Positions 1-12,600 of a stretch of DNA of 64,000 nt are shown here, in pieces. Source of the stretch: Darksidea phi (taxonomy: Eukaryota; Ascomycota; Dothideomycetes; Pleosporales; Lentitheciaceae); NCBI GenBank assembly GCA_030770425.1, contig JASJFT010000177.1, positions 33,386 through 97,385 of the forward strand. The letters are read 5' to 3'. Position 1 is the first letter of the stretch; each line of letters starts with the position of its first letter. A program made the translations under genes and the position numbers. The notes beneath the pieces are model-generated. The model saw only the letters and a program-made list of their open reading frames with translations, was not told the origin of the DNA and did not search any database.

Positions 1-1014
1 CGGCGCACTCATCGCACTGTTCTTCCTACCGGCCGGGCGTATCAGCTATACCGCGAAGCCAAGCGATCCTCAACCGATCTATGTCTGATGCACCATTTGA
101 TACCTAAGTACGTACATTAATGGTCCAAACACATGTTTCTCATTGCCCCGGAAGTTGTTCGCCATCTGTCAATAGCATTTCTATTTCAGGAAGACTAAGA
201 TTTTATTCGCTCCATCTCACTTCCAAGTCCACCCGCATCTCCTTCGCCAACGCATCCTGTCAGGTACCGTGTTACTGGCGTTCCGTGCCCAATACTTAAC
301 ATCTCAACCGCACACTTTGTTCGGCCTGGATTTCTCCTTTCAGCTTCAAGTAGGAATTTTGATTGGCTATGACTTGCTTGATGTGCAGCACCATTACATT
401 GTATAGACATTTGCCAAACTCGTTAATGTAGTCGTGGACGTGCGTGCAGCGGAATTTCATGTCGTAGGCGACAGCGAGGCGTCCATATATTTGAGTTGGG
501 AATAGGTTGGCTATAGGACAATGGTTATTTCATTCACCAGACCGCGCTGAAAAACAAGCCAGCAGTTCCCTTCTTGCATATAATGCACCCAGATTATCCC
601 CAAACGCCGATATTTCGCGTGATTGTGATGATACGCTCCACTTTAGCGACGTCCTTATGATTGTTTTGAACTTTCCTGGGAGCGCAATATCCCCTGATTT
701 GTATTGTTCGAGTCTTCATGTTTCCGCTGGAATAGAATGAGTGTAGTAGCTGTGGCCGTGTGTGAAGTTGTTACTTTGTCGATTAGACTTTGGGCCCCTT
801 ATTTACATTCGTCGCAGCGAATTTGTCGTTAGTACAATGCTGTGCAGGATAGTTTGGCCGCAATCGATGCCCATATTACAGTACTAGTGAGAGACTCACC
901 TTAAGACCAGTTATCGTAGATGATAGGGTAATTGAAACATTATATGAACACAAACAGGAGAGAGTCCCAAACCCGATAGCGTCTAAGAGCCGTCTATAAT
1001 CTACCATGATACCC
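1..1014. other. Unassigned flank downstream of the helicase gene
   Basis: Only short open frames are present, none with a recognisable domain and none supported by splice logic. The part nearest 1015 is probably the 3' untranslated region of the minus-strand helicase gene. No RNA gene or repeat was recognised. Confidence 0.4.
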
Positions 1015-4000
1015 TTAGTAATGTACACGCGTAGGACCTGATGTCTTGCGACCCATAGACCGAGGTAGTGCGCGTGTACCTGCCGATGGCATGACCCGGT
1101 GGCGGGCGTCCCTCGACGTCCGTCCTCCTCTAATTTGTATCTTTGACTCATGGTCGAATTGGTCTAGAATGTTGACGAGACCACGAGCGAACGCGTTCCT
1201 TGTAGAGTCGTCTGCAAAGTAGGCCTTTTCGCCATCCGCAGCATGCATGTTTCGGAGACGGTGGCTCGTCAGCTCTTGAAAGGCGTTCGACAAGACCTAC
1301 AAAGAAAGGTTAGTGCACGCCACCAAAGGAAAATGATACTATTCTCTTTCGACTTACTGTATCTAAACCTTGTCTAAACTGATGAACCAGTGCAGCATGT
1401 TCCGGCCAAGTACCAACTCTGAAGGGCAACCATCCGTCCAAAACCAATAGCTTACGCCCGCTGTCAGATTTTACATTGAGTTTTCCCCCAAAGAGCAGCG
1501 ATGTCGCGTGTGAGACCTCCGTGATGTCTCGCATGGAAAGAAAGCCATCGTCAGAACTGAACAGAGATGAGTAGGTAAACATCGCACCCCCGTAGTCGAG
1601 AGTGTCTTTCTTCGGCGCCAACATCGACTTCGGATGCACGGACACCATATCAGTATTAGAAGTACGAAACCAGCGGCGAGTTGTGTTGATGGCGAGATTA
1701 GGCGCGAAGCCTACGAGTGCAAGGGCCTTGATAAGCGGTATGTTGCGGCTATTGGTGTTCAACGCCTGGTCTCCAAATTCATGCCCATAGCGCCCGGGCC
1801 GCGGGGTGTGGGGGATTAATTGACTTTGCACAAGAATCTGCTCGATATCTTGAGCAACCCTTCTTGTTTGGTCGTAAGCGGCCATACTAATGAAGTTTTG
1901 AGATGCAAAATCGAAGGCCGCACGCTGGCCTTTTTCCTCTACGCACTGGCGCAATTGCTTGAAGGCGCTGATTTGCGCTATGTGCTCACTTTGAGTGCCG
2001 TTAAGCCACTCTTGATGGCTCTTCTCCCATTCAGGCCTTTTGCCTGAAGGCTTAACCAGAAGGTTCCGTGATCCAGACAATGCGCTCAGAACGAGAATTG
2101 GATCGAGACATCGAAAGATAATTCCGAGCACTATCATCTTTCCGAGTGCGGGTTGAACTGGCAGGGCGGCCAGCAGTTCTCCCAACGGAGTGAGATCCTC
2201 GTCCTCGGTCAATGCTTCGATTGACTGCAGTGTCGACACTGCGGATTGGACATTTGTCGCACTGGGAGCCTCCAAAGCTTGAGAAAGGAAGCCACCGATG
2301 GAATCGTGAAATCCGTGCGCTTTCACGTCGAGACAGATTTCTTGAAGATCAGCGCGAAGCATCTCCGCCTTTCCTGTGATCTTCAGGCGGTCAAGACGTT
2401 CTTCGGTGTAGAGTCCATAATAATTCCCGTTTTGAACCCGTCCAGCTCTTCCCGCACGTTGCTTAGCATTCGCTTTGCTAATCCAGGCGCTCTTTAGAGT
2501 GCTGATCCGGTTCACCGAGTCGTAGCGTTTTTCTCGATGTTTGCCACTGTCGATGACGTACTGAACGTCTGGAATCGTCACCGATGTTTCTGCTATGTTT
2601 GTTGACAGGATGATTTTGCGGCATCCATGGGGCACAGGGTCAAAGACGGCCGCCTGAGCATCTACAGGAGTAGTTGAGTGGAGGATAAATAGCTTATACC
2701 GAGATTCGTCTGCAAAGTTAACACCAAAGAGAGGTCTCCGTGTGAGGAGATTGCTGGTTGTCAGAATCTCGTTTTGACCGGGTAAGAACACAAGGACGGC
2801 ACCCTCGTTTGTCGTTTTCGCAACGTAAGCTACGGTAGCAGCAACGAGTCCGACGGGCGTTAGAGAGTCATCAAGGTCGTAATCGTCTTCAACCGGCGTT
2901 CCCGCATCCGTTTTAGCGATGCTCGACGTTTCGTCCATTGGCTGCAACTCCTTGCCTAGATACTTCAATGAATCCTTCTCGTTGAGGAGCTCATTGAGTG
3001 TAGCGCCGGTATAGTTGGATTGGAGCTCACTGTGGATATCTCGAAGGTATCGGGTTTTGACGGGAAACAACCTGCCAGGAACGTTGATAGAAGGGCAAGG
3101 AATGACGCATCCATCTGCGTCCGCCACGCCGAAATAGTTGGAAAAGAGCTGTGTATTCATGGTAGCGCTCATGAGTACGACTTTGGGAACTGCCTTGTTC
3201 GCTGCTCGTCTTTCCTTGAGAGCATTTTTTAGAACAACGAGTAGGAAGTCGAGGAGAATATCCCGCTCGTGTACCTCATCCAAGAGAATGTGTGAGGTCG
3301 TATTAAAAACTTGGTCTGGATCGGTTTGCAATTGTTGCAACAGAATTCCTGTTGTACAAAACAAGATGCTACCATCTTCTCGAGGAGGGGCGGCATTGTG
3401 ACGAACAATATAGCCCACCGAGTCCCTCAGCTGTTCGGCACGTTCCTCAGCAACACGCCTGGCAACAGAAGTTGCCGCAATGCGCCTCGGTTGAGTGACG
3501 ATAACGTTGCACGAGGCTCCCTCTCCTATTTCTGATGCAGCCTCTAAGAACATCTGAGGCACTTGTGTCGTCTTTCCGGAGCCTGTAGCCCCAACTACAA
3601 CAGTAAAAGGGTTTCTTGAGACGAGCTCAAGAATCTCGCTCCGGTGCCGGTTAATGGGTAATTCTTCTCGTCTGGTACGCATCAGTTCGGTTGTCGATGA
3701 CTTTTGGTAAACTGTTAAGGCGTTTTGTAGAACTTTGTTTCGTCGATCTTGGTCTGTGAAATTTCGAACCCTACGGGAACGTGTTGGTAGCTCCGAGGCA
3801 GTCATCGTAGGAGAGAGCGTAATAGGTTTCAGTGCACCGCGCTGCTTCAAAAATTTCGAGGCTTTTCTCATTGTTTGCAAAACCTCATTGGTCATAGAGA
3901 TGTGAATCGGTCGCACACTTCTCATAATTCTGCCCCCACCTTCTCGCAACGCTGCCTCAAAGCTAGGGAACAGGTTCGGATCTTCCTTTCCGAGAGCCAC

Positions 4001-5107
4001 CGCGGCAGTCAACATGGCTAATTTTTCAGCCTCAGTTTTGCTTGTCATGATAACGGCTTCGCCTATCGGTTTGCCAGCTAGCGTTGCTTGTGCGTGGTAT
4101 AGCTTGCGATCTTTCCCAGGTTTCTCGTTCACTGATGTAGTCAACACGCCCTTCCTATGATCCCAGAAGTTACAGAAGTCGTCCATGACTGATGATCTGG
4201 TGGAATGCTTGATCGGCGTATTGATATTTCGTTCTCGAGCTAATTCCTGAAACCGAATCGAAGCTGCAACCTCAGCTTGACTGTAAGTTGTGCCAGCACC
4301 GATGGTGGCTATGTCATGCTCTGGGAGTTCAACAGTACATTGGAATTGGGGTTTGAGACTTCCTTGCGCCCGCGCTTTATGAAGGATATCTAACGTGATA
4401 GGCTTGGTCGTGAATTGGGGTATTAACATGAAGCGAGCGGCATAGTCGAAGACGGCGACTTTGGCGCTCAGCTGAGGTGGATCCACTTTCGTAACTGCAA
4501 TCGTAGACCTACCAAAGAACTCTCTAAGCAGTCCAGACTCGTGCAATCGAGCTATCAAGTGTATGCAACAACTTCTGAGAGCCTCTTTCTTGGATGATCC
4601 TTTGCCTAGGACGGATATATGTTCTCCATTGTACGCTACTCCGGTCATTCTGTACCGCGCCGGGTGTTGTTCATGGGGCAAGACGCTACTCTTGACATTT
4701 TTGAATGTTAATTTGCTTCTGAAAAGCCGTTCGATAAAGCTAAGATTAAACCCATCCGGATCATCATCCAGGAATTGGAACAGGCTTTCCGGGGCATTAG
4801 TATATTGGTCGCGGGTCGGAAGCAACAGATGCTTTTTGATGCAATCTTCCGTTAGAGGTGGGGAATCGCTAGTTGCATTCAAACCTCCCGGCTGCCCTCT
4901 TCGTTCTTGTGTACTCTTCTGTGCCCGTTTGAATATTTTTGAGGGCTTAATCTTGCCAGCAGTCGAAGGCGCACGCGACGGATACTTCAGTTGGGGCTGT
5001 CTGCCCGGCTTAGGTGTCGGCGTGCCATGGCTCGCTCGCCTATGAGCCCTTTGTGTAGGGTGTCTGGTATGAGTCCGAGAGCTCAACGATGCAAGGTGTG
5101 GAGGCAA
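1015..5107 (-). CDS. DEAH-box RNA helicase, DHX9/RNA helicase A-like, with dsRNA-binding modules
   Basis: An ATP-dependent RNA helicase of the DEAH/RHA family that should unwind or remodel structured RNA. Visible helicase motifs in order are GATGSGKTTQ (Walker A), DEVHERD (DEAH-type box II, here DEVH), SATMN, the STNIAETSVTIPD segment and QRAGRAGR (motif VI), followed by winged-helix/HA2 and OB-fold regions. Before the helicase core lie about three segments resembling dsRNA-binding domains, near residues 120-185, 240-300 and 330-390; one includes GKGSSKKEALRSC. A 61-bp intron (1297-1357) separates the main exon from a C-terminal exon and joins LDT to VLSNAFQEL in phase. The main frame opens upstream to about 5254 but has no ATG before about residue 152, which falls inside the first dsRNA-binding segment. 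A further 5' exon is therefore likely, and 5107 is only a frame limit. The very C-terminus is also unsure. The family call is firm; the exact orthologue is not. Confidence 0.88.
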
Positions 5108-5255
5108 GTCGTCGCCGGTACGTGGGTCGACAGGAAGATGGGTGGTATGATTTCGGGATTGACGGGTATACGGTGCGGATGCGCTCGCGCGTGCTATGTA
5201 GCTATAAAGGTGGTATGGTCTCCGCAGGCGTACAGGAGCGAGCTGATGTAGCGGT

Positions 5256-5838
5256 CAGCAAGATGAGCGGTTGTAAGAGGCAGAGGCAGAGGCACGGCCT
5301 TACTATTGTGTATCTCATACTCCATGTGCAGTGTCGAGGAGACAATGAAACAGTTCGAGCGTGTCTGAGGCTGAACGGTTCAATGTTCGGGAACGACGCG
5401 ACTCGAGAACTTTTACGCACGGGCCATGCATGAGGCGCTTCGGACGGAACAGCCACGGCACCAGCCACAGCGGGAGCGGAACAGCTGCCAATCTTAGACC
5501 GGAAACCACGGTGAACATTGAACGGCACCTCAGCCATCAATCTAAGCGCCATGTAGCCCCACCCCGGTTATAATGTCTGGGCAAACGGAACCTGGAGAGT
5601 GCTGGAGGGGACAGGACTTGGAGATACACCGGTAACAAGGCTCACACCCGCGAGACTAATATGCCCAAAACAACCGCGGATCGCAACATCACAGGACAGC
5701 CTCCCCACAGGACTCTCTTGATATACATAGATTGCAGTGCTTTAGAATTGTTGCGCCCCGGTGTTGTTCAAATATGAGCCTTCTGCTCGAAATTTCTCCG
5801 TTCGCGGTTGCGAATGACGATTCCTCGAATAAGCCACC
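5256..5838. promoter_or_regulatory. Intergenic region between helicase and SGNH hydrolase genes
   Basis: This stretch must hold the 5' end of the minus-strand helicase (perhaps a small first exon) and the promoter of the plus-strand hydrolase. A TATA-like stretch lies near 5720-5728. The overlapping open frames on both strands show no domain. Confidence 0.35.
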
Positions 5839-7197
5839 ATGGTATCGTTCTCTATTCTTTCGGTTGCCTACGTGGCGTTGGCACTATCCTCTTCTCCCAG
5901 CGAAGCCCGTGCCCTCGAAGCAATTGAGAAGCGTCAAGATGAAAATCATTGGGTCAGCACATGGACAAGCATGCCCCAACTCGTCGAGTCAGGAAACATG
6001 CCCCCGTCACCCTTCGTACGTCAAAATTCCATCATCACCCATATATACCCAGTTGACGTGTACAAACCAGTCCTCCGGCGGCGTGCTCAGAGATGCCACC
6101 CTCCGCCAAACTCTACACATTTCCATCGGCGCCCCCACACTGCGCGTAGCAATATCTAACACCTTTGGCGGCTCCGACCTCCCCATAACTGCAGCCTCCA
6201 TTGGCCTCCCCATTGGCGGTGCCGCTGGCGTCGTGGGAATTCAGGCCTCCCCTCTCGCCGCCGTCACTGTCGGTGGAAAAGCTAGCTTCACCGTACCTAG
6301 GGGACAGATCGTTGTAAGCGATGAGATTGCGTTTGAGACTAAGAGCCAGCAGATGGTGACGGTAAGCTTGTATAGCCAAACCGGGCAGAGTGGATCAAGT
6401 ATTACGGGGCACCCAGGGAGTCGGACGACGAGCTGGTTTGTAACAGGGAATAAGGTTAATGCCACGACATTTAGTGGGACAAAAAGTGTGCACTGGTATG
6501 CATCTACCGACCGAGACTAAGCAGGGGTTTGGAGCTGACGGCGGATATCAGGTACTTCGTCTCAGCAATCCACGTCTCTGTCCCGACCACCTCGAGTGCC
6601 CTCGTTATAATAGGCGACTCCATAACCGACGGCCGCGGTTCCGACGATGACAAGAACAATCGCTGGCCCGACCTCCTCCTCGCCCGCCTCCAGTCCTCGA
6701 ACCACACCAACATCGCCGTGAACAACCAAGCCGCAGGCGGAAACTGCGTCCTCAGCCAGTGTCTCGGCCCCAGTGCCGTGTCCCGCTACAAGCGCGATGC
6801 CCTCGATCAACCAGGTGTGAAATACGTAATGATCTTTGAAGGCGTCAACGACATCGGTAACAGCGGCAACGTCGCCAACCAACTCATCAATGCCTACAAA
6901 ACCATGATCGCCGATGCTAAGAAAGCTGGGTTGGTCACTATTGGCGGGACGATCACGCCGTTTGGGGGAAGTAACTATGCGGGTGGGGACAAAGAGAATG
7001 CGAGGAAGACGGTGAATACTTGGATCAAGACGAAGGGCAACTTTGATTACTTTGTTGATTTTGCGGCGGCGATTGAGAATAAGGGCAATCCAGCGAATTT
7101 GGACAGCAAGTACAATGGCGGTGATTCTCTGCATCCGAACGTGGCTGGGTACCAGGCGATGGCAAATGCGTTCCCGTTGGAGGTCTTCAATATGTAG
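5839..7197 (+). CDS. Secreted SGNH/GDSL-type hydrolase (lipase/esterase family)
   Basis: Predicted to be an extracellular serine esterase. Three exons, 5839-6015, 6071-6495 and 6552-7197, give 415 aa; introns are 55 and 56 bp. The N-terminus has a hydrophobic signal peptide of about 20 residues, then a possible EKR dibasic processing site. The N-terminal half carries the ATLRQTLHISIG and NTFGGSDLP pattern of this fungal family. The SGNH blocks follow: GDSITDGRG (catalytic Ser), NNQAAGGN (block II Gly), a GVNDIG segment (block III Asn) and DSLHPN near the C-terminus (catalytic Asp/His). The second intron restores HW-YFVSAIHV. For the first intron the acceptor at 6070 was preferred to one at 6052, which would leave only 37 bp; both keep frame. 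The natural substrate cannot be told from sequence. Confidence 0.9.
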
Positions 7198-7523
7198 ATG
7201 CTAGGATGAAAGGAAGGTGGAAGGTGCGAAATGAGACAGAAGAAACATGAATATGGATCAGTGAGATGGGACTAACGCAAGAGGTCCATAGGCATCAATA
7301 CTAGACGACTGTACACAGGAAGCAAACCCGCCATTGCAGTAGGCAGAGCGGTTCAAAGAAGAACGCCATGCCGCAATTTGGAGAACCAGCCCTCTCATCA
7401 TCCTTCACTACACACTCCTCACGAAGGACAAAAACAAGCCCGGAGTATAAAATGAGGCAGCCAACAAAACGGCCAGTACAAGAATCCGTCAATACAACCG
7501 GGATTTGTAGACGGTTCCTCATG
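7198..7523. other. Convergent 3' intergenic region
   Basis: Lies between the stops of the hydrolase (plus) and the aquaporin (minus), so it should hold both 3' untranslated regions. No further gene or RNA was recognised. Confidence 0.5.
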
Positions 7524-8974
7524 TCACGAGCTGCCCCGCGACGTAGAACTGTAGTCCGAACTGCCAGACTCTGCGCTTGGTCCGTCGCGGAAGCTGCGGT
7601 CGGACGATTCCTCGTAGTGCGGGTGATGAGAACGCGGATGCGAGCGCGAATGCAGAGACCCGTAGGCAGAGTTGTTACTATGCTGGGCGCGGGGACGGTC
7701 GTTGGGGTGGTCGATTGAGTAGTGGCCATCGCAGCCGTGTTGGTAGATTCGGGCAGGCTGACTTGGAAGGCTGGGCAGAGAGTACATGCCGGTATCTGGG
7801 GACGCTGTATGGTTGTTGTTGCAATGGAAAGAGGTTGAGCGACGTGGCTGAATCAGCTTGTTGAGAGGGTGGATTGGAGGCACGAATTCGGAGTCATCGG
7901 CGCCATCAGTGCGGCGACCTAGTGATTTGGTCCTGTTAGTATAAGCAATTTGAAAGGCATCATCGCGGGTCTTCGACTTACTCTCTCGCCGAGCATCGTC
8001 GACTACTTCGGGGGACTCCGTGTACCGCTCTTCGCGGCCGTCACTGTCGGCGCCAGGGTTGGCGGTCTCATACTCCAGAAATTTAATGAGGCGGTAGAAG
8101 AGCACTGCTACAATAGCGCCGAGTAGAGGTCCCACCCAGTAGATCCAATGGAAGCTGTCAAAGGTACCAAGGCAAACGTCCGGGCCGAAAGAGCGGGCGG
8201 GATTGAGAGATCCTCCTGTGAAAAAGACACCTAATGAAGTGAGTGTTTGCTTCAGAGTGGCGGTCAAAGTCAGCTGACCTGCCAATTCGGCGATGAACAA
8301 CGCCAACCCGATGCCAATTGGGGCCAGGAAGGTAGCCTTGTGCTTCTCCGCCGCCAACATAAAAATGCAGAAGATCAGTTCCGCAGTGAGGAGCATCTCA
8401 ATGAACAATCCTCGAGTAACCGAAGTGTCAGCGCTAAGGCTTGTGCGGACAGCGAGGGGACCGGGTAAGAGGGCGGAGACAATTCCAGCAGCGGCGATGC
8501 CGCCTAGGATTTGTGAGAGTATGAGCAAACCTGCCTTAAGCCAGCTAATCGCCCCGACCAGGGCTAGAGCCACCGATACCTAGGCAAACGTCAGCTATAT
8601 GTGCGAATTCGAGAGGTGAGAGAACCTACAGCCGGATTGAACAGCCCTCCACTGATGCGGAAGAAGATCCACACATTAACTGCCAGCGAGAAGCCGAATG
8701 CCAGTGAGATGTACAGGAGTGTCGATGTGCTTGCCGGATCGTCCACGCTACTCGGAGGCGTGTTGGCGACCTGAGTGCCAGCGAAGGCGAAGAACAAGAA
8801 CAGGTAGGTGCCAACAAACTCTCCGATCATGGAGATGAGCATATGTCGGACTCTGTTTGGAAGCCACCCGAACCCTGGCAGGCGCCTCTCCCCAGGGCGA
8901 GTGGGGTCAGCAGTGTAAACCGGCTTCATGCCGGGAAGGACCATGAAGCTCTCGGCAGGTCTATTAGTGTTCAT
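7524..8974 (-). CDS. Aquaporin / major intrinsic protein with long hydrophilic C-terminal tail
   Basis: A membrane channel for water or small neutral solutes, probably in the plasma membrane. Four exons are read: 8630-8974, 8279-8579, 7982-8230 and 7524-7918, with introns of 50, 48 and 63 bp. Both half-helix NPA boxes are present: FNPAV, rebuilt exactly across the first intron, and LNPARSFGPD. Six membrane helices can be placed between about residues 40 and 260. The second intron rebuilds AELAG-VFFTGG. The tail after the last helix (FYRLIKFLEYE) is roughly 150 residues, rich in Ser, His, Arg and Asp, and has no similarity I know. The second and third introns are multiples of three without stops, so their retention would stay in frame. 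Whether it passes water or glycerol is undetermined. Confidence 0.9.
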
Positions 8975-10139
8975 CCCGGCGGCTTACGAGGCGCTGGTTC
9001 TAATAGTCGGGCGGTGTGGCGTCGACGAATGCGTGAGAGACAACGGGTCTTGGAGGCAGGAACACGACGAATGAGATGCCAGGTAGGAGTGGGAGAAGAC
9101 GAATAGAGATGTAGGACAGACGGTTGCAGGAATATAGGAAGCTGAGGCTAGAGCTATGCTGTGCGAGAAGAGAGGTTAAGAGGAAGATGGCGAGGCAGAG
9201 AGACGGGGTTGATAAGAGAACAACATGACGCGATGAGACATGGAAGGCGCGCTGGCAGACCTGGTAGGCACGGGAAAGCATGGTCGTGGTACGTTCCTCA
9301 CGTTCTTATGGAAGAGAGACGGAAGTTAAGCCGGTCCGGTAGTCGTTATCGACACTGCGCTCTGCCTCGAAATGTCTTCATCGCTAGCGACTGCGTGTAC
9401 GGTTGGATGTCCTTCTTTCTGCTCGGAGCAGACGGTGGCCATCAGCTAACTTTGATTAGCGACGCCCACGGCGACTGTTCTTGGAGTGAAGATGCTGCCC
9501 AAGCAAATGCTTGTACATGTCAACTGGTGGTGCATGTACCCTGGCCACGTGATTGCAGGAGACGGCATCTGGGGCAGATTGATTCATGTGCAGCCCGAAT
9601 ATCGGTGTCTCAGGCTGCTTGCGGAGAGACGTCCTTGAGCGCGAGCAGGCCAAGGCGGGGCCGCGTCGAAGTGCCGTCGTATCGTCGTATCGTCGTGTCG
9701 AAGAGTCGAAGCGTCGCCGAGGCCAACTGGTGTTTCTGAACATTGATGTCGTCACGTGTGCGCAGAGCACATGTGCATCATCCAACCACAACACATGCGC
9801 ACGACCAGCTGTTTCTCTCCGCCTGTGCTTGTTTTTGCCTTCCTTCGCGTATTCTTCTTTCCCTTTCGTTTCTTCTTCCTCTACTGTGCGTCCTGCCGCT
9901 TCGGCTGCCTCCGTTCGCCCGCCCCGCCTGCCACGACCGAGCGCAGCGCCTCCGCCGTCACATCACCGCACCACCACCATCGCCGCCGCCGCCGCCGCCG
10001 CCGCCGAGCTGTTTCGCAGCTGACCCTCCGCACACGGCCCTGCCGGATGCGTATACGACTACAGAGCCCAGCATTTCCTGCTGCCCTTCCGCTTCACATC
10101 GGCCAACACAGCGCTGCTGAACCCGGCCACCCACCCAGC
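8975..10139. promoter_or_regulatory. Divergent intergenic region between aquaporin and RING ligase
   Basis: About 1.2 kb holding promoters for two divergent genes. It includes short GTCGTAT/GTCGAAG repeats at 9675-9720 and a GCC triplet run near 9981. Open frames here are compositionally biased, lack domains and are treated as noncoding. Confidence 0.45.
9981..10006. repeat. (CGC)n trinucleotide microsatellite
   Basis: About eight to nine tandem CGC units in the presumed 5' leader of the PA-TM-RING gene, read directly. In other frames it encodes polyArg or polyPro runs, so upstream frame extensions through it are not trusted. Confidence 0.9.
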
Positions 10140-12600
10140 ATGCGCCCGCTCCGGCTGTTACTGTCGCTCTGTACCAGCCTCACCGCCATCACACTACTGC
10201 TATACCTTGTATTCGGCGACCAAAATGAGGAGGAGGAGCAGCTCCGCAGCGCTCCTGCAACAGAGCAGAAGGGCAGATTCAACGCCCTGTTTTCCTTTAC
10301 ATCGCCAGGCTCGCTCTTCCCGCCCTCCGCTATCATCAGCCTTACCGACGACAATTCTACATTTTTCCTCGCTCGCCCTGCCGCCTTCGGGCCTGCTCTG
10401 CCGTCAAGTGGCTTGAGCGGTGCGCTCTGGGTCGGAAGTGGGTTTGGCGATGATATCATGGGGAGGGGCGAACTGGGCTGTAGCGATGTGCCAGGTTGGA
10501 ATGATGACGGCGAGAGCGGTGATTTTCCAGGCCTTCAGGCTGGCTCGAGCAAAGAGACACAGCCCCCAGGAGGACCGCAGGACCTTGGTGATACTCCAGC
10601 CTCCAGCGTACCGCACGCTCACAATGCAAAGACATCAGGGCACGCCGATATACAATCACTACAGGAAGGCGCCGAGATAGCCGGCAAGGTAGTTTTGTTG
10701 AAACGAGGTGGCTGTGGATTCCTAGAGAAAGTGAATTGGGCTCAAAGACGAGGCGGGGTTGCGCTTATAGTGGGGGATGATGTTCGAGGGGGAGGTCTAG
10801 TACGAATGTATGCCCGTGGCGACACCTCCAATGTCACCATCCCGGCGCTCTTCACATCGCATACGACAGCGCATCTACTTTCCTCGCTACTTCCTTCCGG
10901 CGCTCTCTTCCATGACCTTTCACCCGAGGATGTGACAAAGCTCAAACTTATCAAAAGCGGAAAGGGAGGGAAAAACAACAATCAGAATAAATCGGGCAGA
11001 AAGCAGGAGAAAGGTGCCCGCCCCATAACTTCACCACGTGTTCCAAAAGCAAAACAGACTGGGAAAGCCACGAGTGGAAACTCAGTAGGCATGGAGAGAG
11101 CAGGCAGCTCGCAAGGCACAAGCTGGTTTGATTCGCTCCTATCCGTTTTCGGGTTCGGAAACAGGATCAGAACTATTTCCAACGATGATAGTCGAAGGCC
11201 TCCGAGCAGCGGAAAGCTCAATTGGGTATTGGGAGAGGAACAGCAAAAACCCGTGAGGACGCAGACCGCGATAGGAAAGGCCCCATCGAGTCCTACACTA
11301 GGCGATTTCGTTATTGGTGAGCAGGATTGGCGCGATACAGCTCTACTGCCACAGTCAACCCCAACGAGCACTCCACAGAAGCAGAGCCCTACTCTGGAAA
11401 ACAAAACCAAAGGCGGCAGCGTTCTGCCCAGTAGTGGCGAATATACCAAGGAAAACACACGAGACAGCAGCGGATGGTTCAGCAAGCTATTGGGTGGTAG
11501 GAGAGATGGCTCAGAGGTCGACACGGACTATAACGGAAGCGGCACCACATCCACGGCAGATGCTCATTCCCAATACGATGGCGACTCGCCTGATGGCCTT
11601 GAACGGCACGAAGGCCTGTGGGTCACACTCACTCCCACCAACATGTCAACAAGCCCATTCTTCGATACGCTACTTGTCTTAGTCGTAAGTCCGCTCGTCA
11701 CGCTGACAGTTGTATACGCACTACTTATCCTTCGATCTCGTATCCGACGCCGACGCTGGAGAGCTCCAAAATCGCTGGTAGAACGTCTGCCTATACGGAC
11801 GTACCATACCATCAGCGATAGCAGCCCTTCGGCCACGCCCAACGCGTCATCACCTAGCACTCCGCTTCTCCAACACTCCCCACCCCAACCAGTGTTCTCA
11901 CCCTCACGACCTCGCTCTCGAACCGAATCTGAAGTACCCGCAACATCATCTTCTTTCCTCCAGCCAAACCGTACGCCCGAGGAAGAAAAGCGGGAGTCTG
12001 GTTTGGCCGCGTGGAGACGGCGTTATGGAGGTAGGCAAAAAGAGTGCGTTGTCTGCCTAGAAGAGTACGAGGACGGTGTCAGTCAAGTCATGAGCCTGCC
12101 ATGTGGCCATGAATTCCACGCAGATTGCATGTGAGTAGCGTACCAACCCATGTGTCTCGCTTACTGATCTGGTTGTTCGCAGAACGCCATGGCTTGTTAC
12201 TCGGCGGCGGACCTGCCCGATCTGCAAAGGCGACGTTGTCCGCTCCTTGTCGCAATCGTACCATGATCGAACTATGTCTGCAATCCAAGCTCGATTCCAC
12301 GACGAGGTAGATGAGATCCAGGCGCAAGCGGCGGAGACTCGTAACGACTCGCCCTCCGCTTCGCGACCACTTCCAATGTCATCTGACGGTCTCGCTGCTG
12401 ACATGGAAGCCAATTGGACAGACGAGGATGACGGGCGAGGCCGAGATATCTCACAGCGGCAAGGTGTTGACCTCAGCAGCTCGTTGAGGGATGTTAGCTC
12501 GTCTGTTGTCACAACGTTATGGCGCGGCTTCGAGGTTGTGGGGATAGCAACTGGTCTTCAGCGGCGTTCCAGCGGAGAGGAGGTCGACAGGGACCGATGA
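10140..12600 (+). CDS. PA-TM-RING type E3 ubiquitin ligase
   Basis: A predicted endomembrane RING-H2 ubiquitin ligase of about 802 aa in two exons, 10140-12130 and 12183-12600. The 52-bp intron interrupts the RING and rejoins ADC-I-TPW in phase 2. The N-terminus has a signal anchor (LLLSLCTSLTAITLLLYLVF). A protease-associated domain follows (GKVVLLKRGGCGFLEK through the IPALFTS region, about residues 180-260). After a Ser-rich linker comes a membrane helix (TLLVLVVSPLVTLTVVYALLI) with a basic stop-transfer. The RING-H2 follows: CVVCLEEYEDG, CGHEFHADC and CPICKGD give the C3H2C3 ligands. ATG 10140 was chosen because it begins the signal sequence; the upstream frame is low-complexity. The architecture matches RNF13/GRAIL-like ligases that act on membrane cargo. 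Confidence 0.9.

Noticed and set aside
5732..5838. Upstream start for the SGNH hydrolase
   Set aside because: That frame is intron or leader relative to the true exon; ATG 5839 gives a proper signal peptide and correct splicing.
6562..7134. 190-codon minus-strand frame within the SGNH hydrolase
   Set aside because: Antisense shadow of a strongly supported coding exon with catalytic motifs.
9756..10139. N-terminal extension of the RING ligase frame
   Set aside because: Low-complexity Arg/His run from the CGC repeat; the signal anchor begins cleanly at ATG 10140.
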